From Blattabacterium cuenoti (GTDB lineage Bacteria > Bacteroidota > Bacteroidia > Flavobacteriales > Blattabacteriaceae), in the NCBI RefSeq assembly GCF_014251635.1, contig NZ_CP059194.1, positions 372,001 through 436,000 of the forward strand: a stretch of 64,000 bases of DNA. Direction: 5' to 3'. Both the position numbers and the translations under genes were made by a program. Below are positions 8,322 to 17,433 of this stretch, one piece after another. Under the pieces are notes generated by a model. That model searched no databases. It was not told the DNA's origin and worked only from the letters and a program-made list of their open reading frames with translations. The stretch's first letter is position 1. Each line of letters starts with the position of its first letter.

Positions 8322-10619
8322 GTGTATAAAAAAAGTACAAAAATAAATTCTTATTTTATTAGACTTATTTTTTATTTTTGGTTTTTATTTATTATAGGAA
8401 TAAGTACTGTTATTAGTATTTTTTATGCAGCTTCTAAAGGTTATTTAGGGACTTTACCTAGTACTAAAGATATAGAAAATCCTGCAATGAAAGTAGGATC
8501 AGAAGTATATGATTCTAATGGAATATTATTAGGTAGGTTTTTTTCCGAAAATAGAACTTTAGTTACTTATCAAGAACTTCCAAAAAACCTAGTGAATGCA
8601 CTGCTTGCAAAAGAAGACATTCGTTTTAAATATCATTCTGGAATTGATGCTAAATCCTTTCTTAGAGCAATTCTTTCTTTAGGGAAAAAAGGCGGAGGAA
8701 GTACCATATCACAACAGTTGGCTAAACTTCTTTTTACAGGACCATCTGCAAAAAATAAATTACAAAGAATTCATCAAAAACTTTTAGAATGGGTAATGGC
8801 TATTGAATTAGAAAAACGTTATACGAAAGAAGAAATTATTACCATGTATTATAATAAATTTGATTTTTTGTATAATGCAAAAGGAATAGAAACTGCAGCT
8901 CATACTTATTTTAATAAAAAGGTTTCTGAACTAAATTTAGGAGAATGCGCTACATTAGTTGGAATGTTAGAAAATCCTTCTTTATATAATCCAAAAAATT
9001 ATCCTGATAGAGCAAAAAAACAAAGAAATCTAGTTTTACATCAAATGAAAAAATATAATTTATTAAATACACATAAATATAAAAAAGAGTTAGAAAAACC
9101 TGTAAAAATTAATTTTAAAATACAAAAAAAAGATTTCGAATTACTGACTTATTATGGTGAATTTTTAAAAAAGGAAATTCAAGAAGCTCTAGGTGAACAT
9201 GAAGAAAAAACTGGACAAAAACTTAATCTTTATTCTAGTGGATTAAAAATATATACATCTATTGATGCTAAAATGCAAAATTATGCAGAAAAAGCTGTAA
9301 AAAAACATCTTAGTAAATTACAAATTTTATTTAATCGTTTTCAAAAAAAGAATAAAAATGCTCCATTTTTAAATATTACTCCGGAAAAAACAAAACGAAT
9401 TCTGATGTCTGCTATGCATAGAACCTCTCTTTACCAAGATTTAAGGCAAAAAGGGTTAACAGAAGAACAAATTGTAAAAGAATTTAAAAAACCGCAATTA
9501 ATCAAATTATTTACTTGGAATGGATCAAAAAAAGTATTTATGTCTCCATGGGATTTCATTCGTTATCAAAAAAGTATTATTCAAGCAGGAATGTTATCCG
9601 TAGAACCCTCTACTGGATTTATTAAAGCATGGGTAGGGGGTATAGATTTTAATTATTTTCAATATGATCATGTAGCACAAACACAACGTCAAGTTGGTTC
9701 TGTTTTTAAACCGATTTTATATGCAGCAGCTATTAATGAATTACATTATAACCCTTGCACAAAAATTTCAAATGAAAAATTTCATTTGGGAAAATGGAGT
9801 CCTAGAAACTCTAATGGCAGATACGGGGGATTTATTACTTTAAAAGATGGTTTAGCTTTTTCCGTTAATACAATTTCAGCTCGTTTAATATCACAAATGA
9901 CTCCAGGTCCAGTAATTAATTTAGCAAAAAAAATGGGAATAGAATCTATTATACCTGAACATCCATCTATTGCACTTGGTTCTGCTGATTTAACTTTATA
10001 TGAAATGACAGGAGCATTCAATACATTCACTAATTATGGAATTTACGTTAAACCCTCTATTTTAGTAAAAATAGAGGATGAAAATGGAAATTTAATTAAA
10101 GAGCATATAGATCTTAGTAGAAGACAAGTTTTTAGTGAAGAAGTAGGATATATTATGTTGAAAATTATGCAAGGAGTAGTTCAATATGGTACCGCAAAAA
10201 GATTACAATCATATAACGTTACAGGAGATATCGCTGGAAAAACAGGGACTACTAATGAAAATTCAGATGGATGGTTTATAGGAATGATTCCTAATTTAAC
10301 CACTGGAGTTTGGGTTGGATGGGAAGATAGATTTTCTCATTTTGAAAATATTCAAGTTGGACAAGGAGCAAATATGGCTTTACCTATATGGGCGTATTAT
10401 ATGAAAAGTTTGTATGAAGATATTAATTTAATTTATCATGACAAATTATTGTTTCACAAGCCTAAAAATTATCAATCTCATTGGGATCATTGCAATGAAA
10501 TTCATATAAAAGAAGAAAATATAATTAATGAGGAAAAAAAAGAAGAAGAAAAAAATTCTTTAAAAGAAATCATAGATTTCGATGGAAACTTAAACCTAGA
10601 AAATAACAATGATAAATAA
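8322..10619 (+). CDS. Class A penicillin-binding protein 1A (glycosyltransferase/transpeptidase)
   Basis: Bifunctional murein synthase of the inner membrane. The GTG start at 8322 gives 765 residues. Order: cytoplasmic stub, one membrane segment (about 13-36), GT51 domain with catalytic Glu in AKEDIRFKYHSGID plus GGSTISQQLAKLL and EKRYTKEEIITMYYN, then a transpeptidase with active-site Ser460 in GSVFKP, SVNT, and KTGTT at Lys640. All catalytic motifs are intact, so the cell still makes peptidoglycan. The C-terminus is a Glu/Lys/Asn-rich low-complexity tail. The downstream SerA-like gene starts 9 bp after the stop. Confidence 0.95.
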   Translation: MYKKSTKINSYFIRLIFYFWFLFIIGISTVISIFYAASKGYLGTLPSTKDIENPAMKVGSEVYDSNGILLGRFFSENRTLVTYQELPKNLVNALLAKEDIRFKYHSGIDAKSFLRAILSLGKKGGGSTISQQLAKLLFTGPSAKNKLQRIHQKLLEWVMAIELEKRYTKEEIITMYYNKFDFLYNAKGIETAAHTYFNKKVSELNLGECATLVGMLENPSLYNPKNYPDRAKKQRNLVLHQMKKYNLLNTHKYKKELEKPVKINFKIQKKDFELLTYYGEFLKKEIQEALGEHEEKTGQKLNLYSSGLKIYTSIDAKMQNYAEKAVKKHLSKLQILFNRFQKKNKNAPFLNITPEKTKRILMSAMHRTSLYQDLRQKGLTEEQIVKEFKKPQLIKLFTWNGSKKVFMSPWDFIRYQKSIIQAGMLSVEPSTGFIKAWVGGIDFNYFQYDHVAQTQRQVGSVFKPILYAAAINELHYNPCTKISNEKFHLGKWSPRNSNGRYGGFITLKDGLAFSVNTISARLISQMTPGPVINLAKKMGIESIIPEHPSIALGSADLTLYEMTGAFNTFTNYGIYVKPSILVKIEDENGNLIKEHIDLSRRQVFSEEVGYIMLKIMQGVVQYGTAKRLQSYNVTGDIAGKTGTTNENSDGWFIGMIPNLTTGVWVGWEDRFSHFENIQVGQGANMALPIWAYYMKSLYEDINLIYHDKLLFHKPKNYQSHWDHCNEIHIKEENIINEEKKEEEKNSLKEIIDFDGNLNLENNNDK

Positions 10620-10628
10620 ATAATACGT

Positions 10629-11585
10629 ATGATAAAAAAAATATTAATATTGGATAAAAATCATCCTTTTATTATATATAAGTTAAAACAAAAAGGATTT
10701 ATTTGTGATGAAAATTATAACGATTCAACAGATAAAATTGATATATCGTTATATGATGGTGTTATTTTAAGAAGTAGGTTAAAAATAGATAAAAAATTTA
10801 TTGAAAAAGCTACAAACTTGAAGTTTATAGCTCGTATTGGATCTGGAACAGAAAATATAGATAAAGATTCTGTTATAAAAAAAGGAATAACTTTAATTTC
10901 TTCTCCAGAAGGAAATAAAGATGCGGTGGCAGAACATGCTATAGGTATGTTGTTGTGTATGATGAACCATATTATTCATTCACACCAACAAATAATTACA
11001 AAAGGTAAATGGAATAGAGAAACTAATAGAGGAATAGAAATTATGGGAAAAACAATAGGAATTATTGGATATGGAAATACAGGAAAAGCTTTCGCAAAAA
11101 AATTATCAGGTTTTAACGCTAAAATATTATGTTATGATATACGGCCTAAAGTAGGAGATATTTATGGGAAACAAGTAAATATGAGTACAATTTTTAAAAA
11201 ATCAGACGTAGTCAGTTTACATGTTCCTTATACTAAGGAAACAAAAGGAATGATAAATTATAATTTTATAATAAAATTTTGCAAACCTTTTTATTTTATA
11301 AATACTTCCCGTGGAGGATGTGTGATAACTACTCATTTAGCAGAAGCATTAAAAAATGGAAAAATACACGGAGCATGTTTAGATGTATTAGAATATGAAA
11401 ATTGTTCCTATAATAATATTTTTCCTAAACATAAACTTCCAAAAAGTTTTCTTTATCTTATTCATTCTAATAAAGTTATATTAACCCCACATATTGCTGG
11501 ATGGACTAAAGAATCAAAATATAAGATGGATAAAAAAATTGTAGAGAAAATTATTTTTTTAAATAAAAAACTAAATCTAACATAA
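10629..11585 (+). CDS. serA: D-2-hydroxyacid dehydrogenase, SerA-like (probable phosphoglycerate dehydrogenase)
   Basis: NAD-dependent dehydrogenase of 318 residues. Visible marks are substrate loop RIGSGTENID, the Rossmann GYGNTGKAFAKKL, NTSRGG with catalytic Arg, and catalytic His in TPHIAGWT. It lacks the C-terminal ACT regulatory domain of E. coli SerA, so no serine feedback by that route. Best inference: 3-phosphoglycerate to 3-phosphohydroxypyruvate, feeding serine to the adjacent cysE-cysK module. Other 2-hydroxyacid substrates cannot be excluded. Confidence 0.75.
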   Translation: MIKKILILDKNHPFIIYKLKQKGFICDENYNDSTDKIDISLYDGVILRSRLKIDKKFIEKATNLKFIARIGSGTENIDKDSVIKKGITLISSPEGNKDAVAEHAIGMLLCMMNHIIHSHQQIITKGKWNRETNRGIEIMGKTIGIIGYGNTGKAFAKKLSGFNAKILCYDIRPKVGDIYGKQVNMSTIFKKSDVVSLHVPYTKETKGMINYNFIIKFCKPFYFINTSRGGCVITTHLAEALKNGKIHGACLDVLEYENCSYNNIFPKHKLPKSFLYLIHSNKVILTPHIAGWTKESKYKMDKKIVEKIIFLNKKLNLT

Positions 11586-11598
11586 TTTTAATAAATAC

Positions 11599-11616
11599 AG
11601 GATTACATAAAATCCT
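11599..11616. terminator. Weak hairpin between convergent serA-like and cysJ genes
   Basis: AGGATT-ACATAA-AATCCT is a 6-bp perfect dyad just after the serA-like stop, followed by AATTTAT. It could act as a weak bidirectional terminator in this 155-bp convergent gap. The stem is short and the tract after it is not a clean T-run. Confidence 0.35.
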
Positions 11617-11740
11617 AATTTATCGCACATGAATATGAATAAATACATGATTATCATAGGGAGTTTTCTGTCAGTTTTTCAGATAAAAAAGCAATAAACA
11701 ATATTTTTCTGTAAAACATTCAATAACTAAAATCTAAAAT

Positions 11741-13492
11741 TTAATATACATCTTTTAAGTATCTTCCTTCTTTTTTCATTTTTTTTATAAAAAGCTTTGA
11801 ATCACATTTTCCTACTTCTTCTATAACGCTACAAATCATATTTTCTACATCTATACTCATAGGAATTTTATTTCCGCAAACATAAACATAGGCTCCGTTT
11901 TTGATCCAAGAAAAAAATTCTATTCTATTTTCCCATATTTTATTCTGCACATAAATTTTTTTTTCCTGATCCCTAGAAAAGGATAGACTAACACGATGAA
12001 GAATACCTTTTATTTTCCAATTTTTGATTTCTGTTTGATATAAGAAATCTGGATCAAAGTGTTGATCCCCAAAAAACAACCAATTTTTACCCGTAGCTCC
12101 TGTTGCTTCCCTTTCATATAGAAAAGAACGAAAAGGGGCAATACCAGTACCAGGCCCAATAAGGATCATATCCTTATCCGAGTTAGGTAAATTAAATAAC
12201 CGATTTTTATAAATAAAGAAAGATAATTCATCTCCTATTTTAAGTTTAGATAAAAAATCAGAACAATGACCATATACGGTCTCTCCATTTAATTTAAAAT
12301 GATGACGAGATACAGTAATATGAATTTCATTTCCATGAGTTGCAGGAGATGAAGAAATAGAATAAAGTCTAGGTTTTATAGGCTCCATAATTTTTATCAA
12401 ATCTTTTAAAGAAAATTCATCTTTCATAGGAAATTCTATTAAAAGGTTAATCAGCCTCCATTTGGAATTTAAAAAAACATTTTTTTCTTCTGGTTTTATT
12501 TCCGATAAAGAAGAATATTTTTTCAAAAAACTTTCCGACAAAGAAAGAATATTTAGATTTTTTTTAAAAAGGTCAAATATTTTATTTTTTTCTTCATATT
12601 CATACTTTTCAAATTCTTCTTTTCTATTTTTCTTTATATATTCTATAATATCATCCACTTCACTAGAGGGATTTTCTGGAAAAACCCCTACAGAGTCTCC
12701 AGGAGAATATTTTATTTTATCTTGAACAAAAATTTCAATATGATAAATCTCTTTATCAGATCCTTTTTTTTGATTATTTAGAATCAATTTATTTAAAATT
12801 TGTCCATAAATTTTCCGGTCTTTATTTTCCGTATTAATTCCGTATTTTTTTTTTTTTAAAAAATTTATAATTTTGGAAAACCATTTATATGCTTGATTTT
12901 CATAATCAACATCGCATTTATGTAATGAAACGATTCTTATAGCTCCTGTATCATGTAAGCGTTTATCTACATCTTCTCCTGCTTTACAAAAATAAGTATA
13001 AGATTTATCTCCTAACGCCAATACGCTATACTTCATGTTTTTTAAAAATATATTTTTATTATTATGAATAAAATTAAAAAAAGATTTTGCAGAAGAAGGT
13101 GGCTCTCCTTCTCCATGCGTACTCATTATAATGAAAAAATAATCTTCTTTTTCTAAATCTTTTAAACAATATTGATTTAAATCGATCAATTTTATTTTTA
13201 TTTGTAATTTTTCTTTTTTTATTTTTTGATATAGATCAAATGCTAAATTTTTTGCGTTTCCTGTTTCTGTTCCATAAACCAATGTTATTCCCTGTTCCTC
13301 TTTTTTTTTTATAAATTCTTTAAAATTTTTCTTATAAAATAAGAATCCAGACATGTAACCAGACATCCATATAATTTCTTCTGTAGAAGATTCTTGCATT
13401 AACCTAAAAAATGTTTTATTATTTGATTCAGATAACATACTATTACAAATATTATTATTATTTAGAATAATTTTTTTTGCCAAAAAAGTCAT
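11741..13492 (-). CDS. cysJ: Sulfite reductase [NADPH] flavoprotein alpha subunit
   Basis: Carries electrons from NADPH through FAD and FMN to the sulfite reductase hemoprotein for sulfide production. The 583 residues hold an N-terminal flavodoxin domain (VYGTETGNAKNLA, STHGEGEPP), an FAD-binding region (PRLYSISSSPATHG, GHCSDFL) and an NADPH-binding domain (ILIGPGTGIAPFRSF, YVYVCGN), ending RYLKDVY. Length is near E. coli CysJ (599). The partner cysI is not in this window. It lies 306 bp downstream of cysK on the same strand. Confidence 0.92.
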   Translation of the reverse strand: MTFLAKKIILNNNNICNSMLSESNNKTFFRLMQESSTEEIIWMSGYMSGFLFYKKNFKEFIKKKEEQGITLVYGTETGNAKNLAFDLYQKIKKEKLQIKIKLIDLNQYCLKDLEKEDYFFIIMSTHGEGEPPSSAKSFFNFIHNNKNIFLKNMKYSVLALGDKSYTYFCKAGEDVDKRLHDTGAIRIVSLHKCDVDYENQAYKWFSKIINFLKKKKYGINTENKDRKIYGQILNKLILNNQKKGSDKEIYHIEIFVQDKIKYSPGDSVGVFPENPSSEVDDIIEYIKKNRKEEFEKYEYEEKNKIFDLFKKNLNILSLSESFLKKYSSLSEIKPEEKNVFLNSKWRLINLLIEFPMKDEFSLKDLIKIMEPIKPRLYSISSSPATHGNEIHITVSRHHFKLNGETVYGHCSDFLSKLKIGDELSFFIYKNRLFNLPNSDKDMILIGPGTGIAPFRSFLYEREATGATGKNWLFFGDQHFDPDFLYQTEIKNWKIKGILHRVSLSFSRDQEKKIYVQNKIWENRIEFFSWIKNGAYVYVCGNKIPMSIDVENMICSVIEEVGKCDSKLFIKKMKKEGRYLKDVY

Positions 13493-13798
13493 AATTCAAT
13501 ATTAAACTATAATTTTAGTTTTTATATATTATATCAGAACACGGATTTTGTAACGAAAATAAAAGTTAAATTAATAGGGAAGTACACCAAAAAAAGGTCC
13601 ATGTAATAATAATATACTAGTATAGTATACTGTAACAGATTATAATATAGAACTCTACTATTCTAGTATTTTATTATATTTTAACCAAATTCATAGAAAA
13701 CATAACGAATTAATATTAAACCTTTAAAATAAAAATAAATAATTTAATCAAGATTTCCTATTTCTTTATGAAATTATAAATTTATGATTTTTTTTTCT
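13493..13798. other. 306-bp gene-free region upstream of cysJ
   Basis: No credible ORF or RNA gene was found. The region holds a 12-bp palindrome TATACTAGTATA (13613-13624) directly followed by the 8-bp palindrome AGTATACT (13624-13631), and a small dyad AAACTA/TAGTTT (13504-13521) near the cysJ start. It probably carries the cysJ promoter; it may also be remains of an eroded gene between cysK and cysJ. No recognised riboswitch pattern was seen. Confidence 0.4.
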
Positions 13799-14710
13799 TT
13801 ATAAAAAAAGATCATCAAGCGATAAATATCTTTCTCCAGTATCATAATTCAAGGTCAATATAGTAGATTCTTTTGAAAATTTAGATAATTGTTTTTGTAT
13901 AGCAGATAATGTCGCTCCAGTAGATATTCCAACAAGAATTCCTTCTTTTTTTGCCGTTTTTTTAACATAATAAAAAGCGTCTTCTTTAGAAACTAAAAAA
14001 GATCCATCTAATATTTTGACATTTAAAATAGATGGGATAAAACCTGCCCCTAACCCTTGTAAAGAATGAGGATTAGGAACTCCACCAAATATAACCGGAG
14101 ATTCTATAGGTTCTACAGAAAAAATTTTTATATTAGGAAACTGATTTTTTAATACTTCTCCTATTCCAGTAATATGACCTCCAGTCCCTACCCCTGTTAT
14201 GAAATAATCTATTCCATTAGGAAAAGCATTGATTATTTCTTTTGCAGTTGTATTTTTATGTATATTTGGATTTGAAATATTATCAAATTGTTTGGGCATC
14301 CAGGAATTTGGAATAGTATCAGTTAATTCTTCAGCTTTTTTAATAGCTCCTCTCATCCCATCTTCTTTTGGAGTGAGAACAAATTTAGCTCCAAAAATAG
14401 AAAATAATTTTCTTCTCTCCATGCTCATAGATTCTGGCATAACTAAAATAAGACGATATTCTTTTACAGAACAAACCATAGATAATCCTATCCCTGTATT
14501 TCCAGAAGTAGGTTCTATGATAATATCTCCTTTATGAATAATTCCTTTTTTTTCTGCATCTTCTATCATAGATAAAGCTATTCTATCTTTAATACTTCCT
14601 CCAGGATTATTCTTTTCCAATTTCATCCATACCTGATGATTAGGAAATAATTTTTTAAGACGTACATGAGGGGTATTTCCAATAGTTTTTAAAATGCTAT
14701 CAACTTTCAT
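13799..14710 (-). CDS. cysK: Cysteine synthase (O-acetylserine sulfhydrylase)
   Basis: PLP enzyme making cysteine from O-acetylserine and sulfide. The 303-residue protein has the PLP lysine in NNPGGSIKDRIAL, the substrate loop TSGNTGIGL and the phosphate-binding GVGTGGHITG. It is transcribed 15 bp after the serine acetyltransferase gene, its metabolic partner, and upstream of cysJ, which supplies sulfide. Distinguishing CysK from CysM by sequence alone is uncertain. Confidence 0.93.
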   Translation of the reverse strand: MKVDSILKTIGNTPHVRLKKLFPNHQVWMKLEKNNPGGSIKDRIALSMIEDAEKKGIIHKGDIIIEPTSGNTGIGLSMVCSVKEYRLILVMPESMSMERRKLFSIFGAKFVLTPKEDGMRGAIKKAEELTDTIPNSWMPKQFDNISNPNIHKNTTAKEIINAFPNGIDYFITGVGTGGHITGIGEVLKNQFPNIKIFSVEPIESPVIFGGVPNPHSLQGLGAGFIPSILNVKILDGSFLVSKEDAFYYVKKTAKKEGILVGISTGATLSAIQKQLSKFSKESTILTLNYDTGERYLSLDDLFL

Positions 14711-14725
14711 TTTATTTTTTTTTTA

Positions 14726-15550
14726 TTATATCATAAAATTAATGGGATCAGGAAAAGGACTGTTATTTCTCATTTTTATTTCGTTTTTTTGATATACTAT
14801 AGAAAAAGGGGGGACGCTTTTTGTTACCCAAACATTACCTCCAAGTACACTATCATGCCCTATTATAGTTTCTCCACCGAGAACAGTCGCTCCAGCATAA
14901 ATTGTTACTTGATCTTCTATTGTTGGATGACGTTTTATATTTGATAGTTTTTTATCTACATAAATAGCACCTAAAGTTACGCCTTGATATATTTTAACTT
15001 TCTCTCCTATTTTTGTACTAGAACCTATAACTATTCCTGTTCCATGATCAATGGCAAAAGCTTTTCCTATTTTTGCTGATGCATGAATATCCACTCCAGT
15101 TTTACTGTGTGCATATCCTGTTATCAATCTTGGAATAATTGGAATTTTTTGAATCCATAATTGATGCGCAATCCTATATAATGCAGTAGCAAAAAAACCA
15201 GGATAAGAAAGAAAAATCTCTTCTATAACTGTTGCGGCAGGATCCGACTTCAATATCGCATTAGCATCTATTATCAAGGTTTTATAAATATTAGGAACTT
15301 CTTTAAAAAATATCTTAGTAAGATTATCAGAATCTTTTTCATTTATATTCAATTCAATAAAAATATCATATAAAAGATCTTGTAATTTATAGTAATTTTT
15401 TCTAAAAAAAATAGCATCATTCAAAATATTCTGATTGGGAGTAAATAAAATATGAAATAATTTATTCACAAAATTTTCAGATTTTTTCTTATCAGGATAA
15501 GTATCTTTATTCTTGTTATTTTCAAATATGGTTGTTAAAAAATCTAACAT
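14726..15550 (-). CDS. cysE: Serine O-acetyltransferase
   Basis: Activates serine with acetyl-CoA to O-acetylserine. The 274 residues comprise a long alpha-helical N-terminal part (about 1-130) and a left-handed beta-helix C-terminal part with hexapeptide repeats. Catalytic His lies in AIDHGTGIVIG; GVTLGA and HPTIEDQVTIYAGATVLGG are typical. It is the first gene of the cysE-cysK pair, with the large non-coding region 15551-16187 upstream. Confidence 0.93.
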   Translation of the reverse strand: MLDFLTTIFENNKNKDTYPDKKKSENFVNKLFHILFTPNQNILNDAIFFRKNYYKLQDLLYDIFIELNINEKDSDNLTKIFFKEVPNIYKTLIIDANAILKSDPAATVIEEIFLSYPGFFATALYRIAHQLWIQKIPIIPRLITGYAHSKTGVDIHASAKIGKAFAIDHGTGIVIGSSTKIGEKVKIYQGVTLGAIYVDKKLSNIKRHPTIEDQVTIYAGATVLGGETIIGHDSVLGGNVWVTKSVPPFSIVYQKNEIKMRNNSPFPDPINFMI

Positions 15551-16187
15551 TTATTTTTCTGTTTTTTATTATATCATATTTATATATAGAATCAAACTTC
15601 TGTTCTTTAAAGAATTCGTTATTATAATTATAAAATATGTTTTATATTAGCTAATGTATCCCTAAAAAATAAATAAAAGTACCATTTCATGTGTGTGTTT
15701 GTTCATTTATTTACTACACCACATATATAATAATATTATTATTCTGATAATTGATTCTATTAACCAGAATCATATACATATTTTTTTTAAAACCTAAATA
15801 AAACAATAAAATAGAATTTCTATACTAAAAATAACAAACATATACAATCATACGCATACGTTACGTATGAATGAATTTTGATCATAATTTATACAAATTA
15901 CTGATTTTTTTATAAAAAAAACCTTATTCCATATTTCAAAAACCAACAACATGTACATAATGAAAAAATATAAATTTCAATTTATATAATTGTAAAAATT
16001 CCTTTGTTTTATGGAAAAAATTAGAAAGTGTTCTTAATTTACAGATACATAAAATCTATCTCTTTCCTACGTTTTTGCTACGTTAACGTTAAGAATAAGA
16101 TCCCTATAAAATAAATAATCACGCAAATATAAGAATTTCTTTTTTTTAAAAAAACATGTTATATTCATAATAAACTTTATCAAGTTC
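15551..16187. other. 637-bp gene-free region between cysE and icd
   Basis: The largest non-coding stretch of the window, lying between divergent cysE (-) and icd (+). No ORF, tRNA or known ncRNA was recognised. It contains several perfect dyads: TTCTTTAAAGAA (15603-15614), TGATTCT-7nt-AGAATCA (15752-15772), a doubled CATACG followed by its inverted copy CGTATG (15849-15869) and ACGTTAACGT (16080-16089). These may be regulatory or structural sites. Gene erosion is another explanation. Confidence 0.5.
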
Positions 16188-17429
16188 ATGAAAAAAATTA
16201 AAGTTGCTAATCCTATAGTAGAAATAGATGGAGATGAAATGGCTAGAGTTATATGGAGGCACATAAAAGAATATTTTATTTTTCCTTATTTAGATATAAA
16301 TATTATTTATTTTGATTTAGGAATAAAAAATAGAAATATTACAAATGATCAAATCACTATAGATGCTGCTTATGCTATAAAAAAATATAATGTAGGAATT
16401 AAATGTGCTACAATTACACCAGATGAAGATAGAATGAAAGAATTCCATCTAAAAAAAATGTGGAATTCCCCAAATGGAACTATTAGAAACATTATTAATG
16501 GAACTGTTTTTAGAGAGCCTATTATAGTGAAAAATATTCCTCGTTCTATTCCAAGTTGGATTAACCCCATATGTATAGCTAGACATGCTTATGCTGATCA
16601 ATATCAAGCTGTAGATTTTTTTATTGAGGAAAAAGGGAAATTATATATTTCTTTTGTTCCAGATGACAATAAAAAGAACAAATCAATAAAATTTAAAATT
16701 CATCACTTTATAGGCCCTGGTATTGCTATGGGAATGTACAATACAGATCAATCTATTTATGGATTCGCTCGTTCTTGTTTTAATTATTCTGTATATAAAA
16801 AATGGCCTCTTTTTTTATCTACTAAAAATACTATATTAAAAACATATGATGGAAGATTTAAAAAAATATTTCAAGAAATATATAATAATGAATTTAAATC
16901 AAAATTTGAAAAACTACAGATTACTTATGAACATCGATTAATTGATGATATGATTGCAAAATCAATTAAATTAAATGGAAAATTTATATGGGCTTGTAAA
17001 AACTATGATGGAGATGTTCTATCCGATTTCATAGCTCAAGGATTTGGTTCACTAGGAATGATGACTTCTATTTTGCTTACTCCAGATGGAAAAACTTTAG
17101 AATCTGAAGCGGTTCACGGAACTATTACAAGACATTATAGATTACATCAAAATGGACAAGAAACGTCTACTAACCCTATCTCTTCCATTTTTTCTTGGAC
17201 TCGTGGTCTTAAACATCGCGCTATTCTAGATAAAAACAGAGATTTAAAGTTTTTTTCGGAAAAAATGGAAAAAACATGCATAGATTTTATAGAATCTGGA
17301 AATATGACTAAAGATTTATTTCAATTATCATACAAAAATGAGAAAAAAAATAATTATTTAAATACTAAAACTTTTATTAAAAAACTCAAAATTTTTTTTG
17401 ATGAAAGAATAAAATCAAAGAATATATAA
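16188..17429 (+). CDS. icd: Isocitrate dehydrogenase [NADP+], eukaryote-type
   Basis: TCA-cycle enzyme oxidatively decarboxylating isocitrate to 2-oxoglutarate. The 413 residues start [19 protein letters not shown] and carry [41 protein letters not shown] and [12 protein letters not shown], the pattern of the dimeric eukaryotic and some bacterial NADP enzymes rather than E. coli Icd. It ends only 4 bp from menE on the opposite strand with no obvious terminator. Confidence 0.96.
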   Translation: MKKIKVANPIVEIDGDEMARVIWRHIKEYFIFPYLDINIIYFDLGIKNRNITNDQITIDAAYAIKKYNVGIKCATITPDEDRMKEFHLKKMWNSPNGTIRNIINGTVFREPIIVKNIPRSIPSWINPICIARHAYADQYQAVDFFIEEKGKLYISFVPDDNKKNKSIKFKIHHFIGPGIAMGMYNTDQSIYGFARSCFNYSVYKKWPLFLSTKNTILKTYDGRFKKIFQEIYNNEFKSKFEKLQITYEHRLIDDMIAKSIKLNGKFIWACKNYDGDVLSDFIAQGFGSLGMMTSILLTPDGKTLESEAVHGTITRHYRLHQNGQETSTNPISSIFSWTRGLKHRAILDKNRDLKFFSEKMEKTCIDFIESGNMTKDLFQLSYKNEKKNNYLNTKTFIKKLKIFFDERIKSKNI

Positions 17430-17433
17430 TATA

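Noticed and set aside
15551..16187. tmRNA, RNase P RNA, tRNA or riboswitch in the large gap
   Set aside because: I looked on both strands for a T-arm GTTCRA motif with flanking stems, an ANDYALAA-like tag frame and RNase P core patterns and saw none.
16067..16264. 65-residue minus-strand ORF over the icd start and the 637-bp gap
   Set aside because: More than a third is antisense to the icd start; no independent support.
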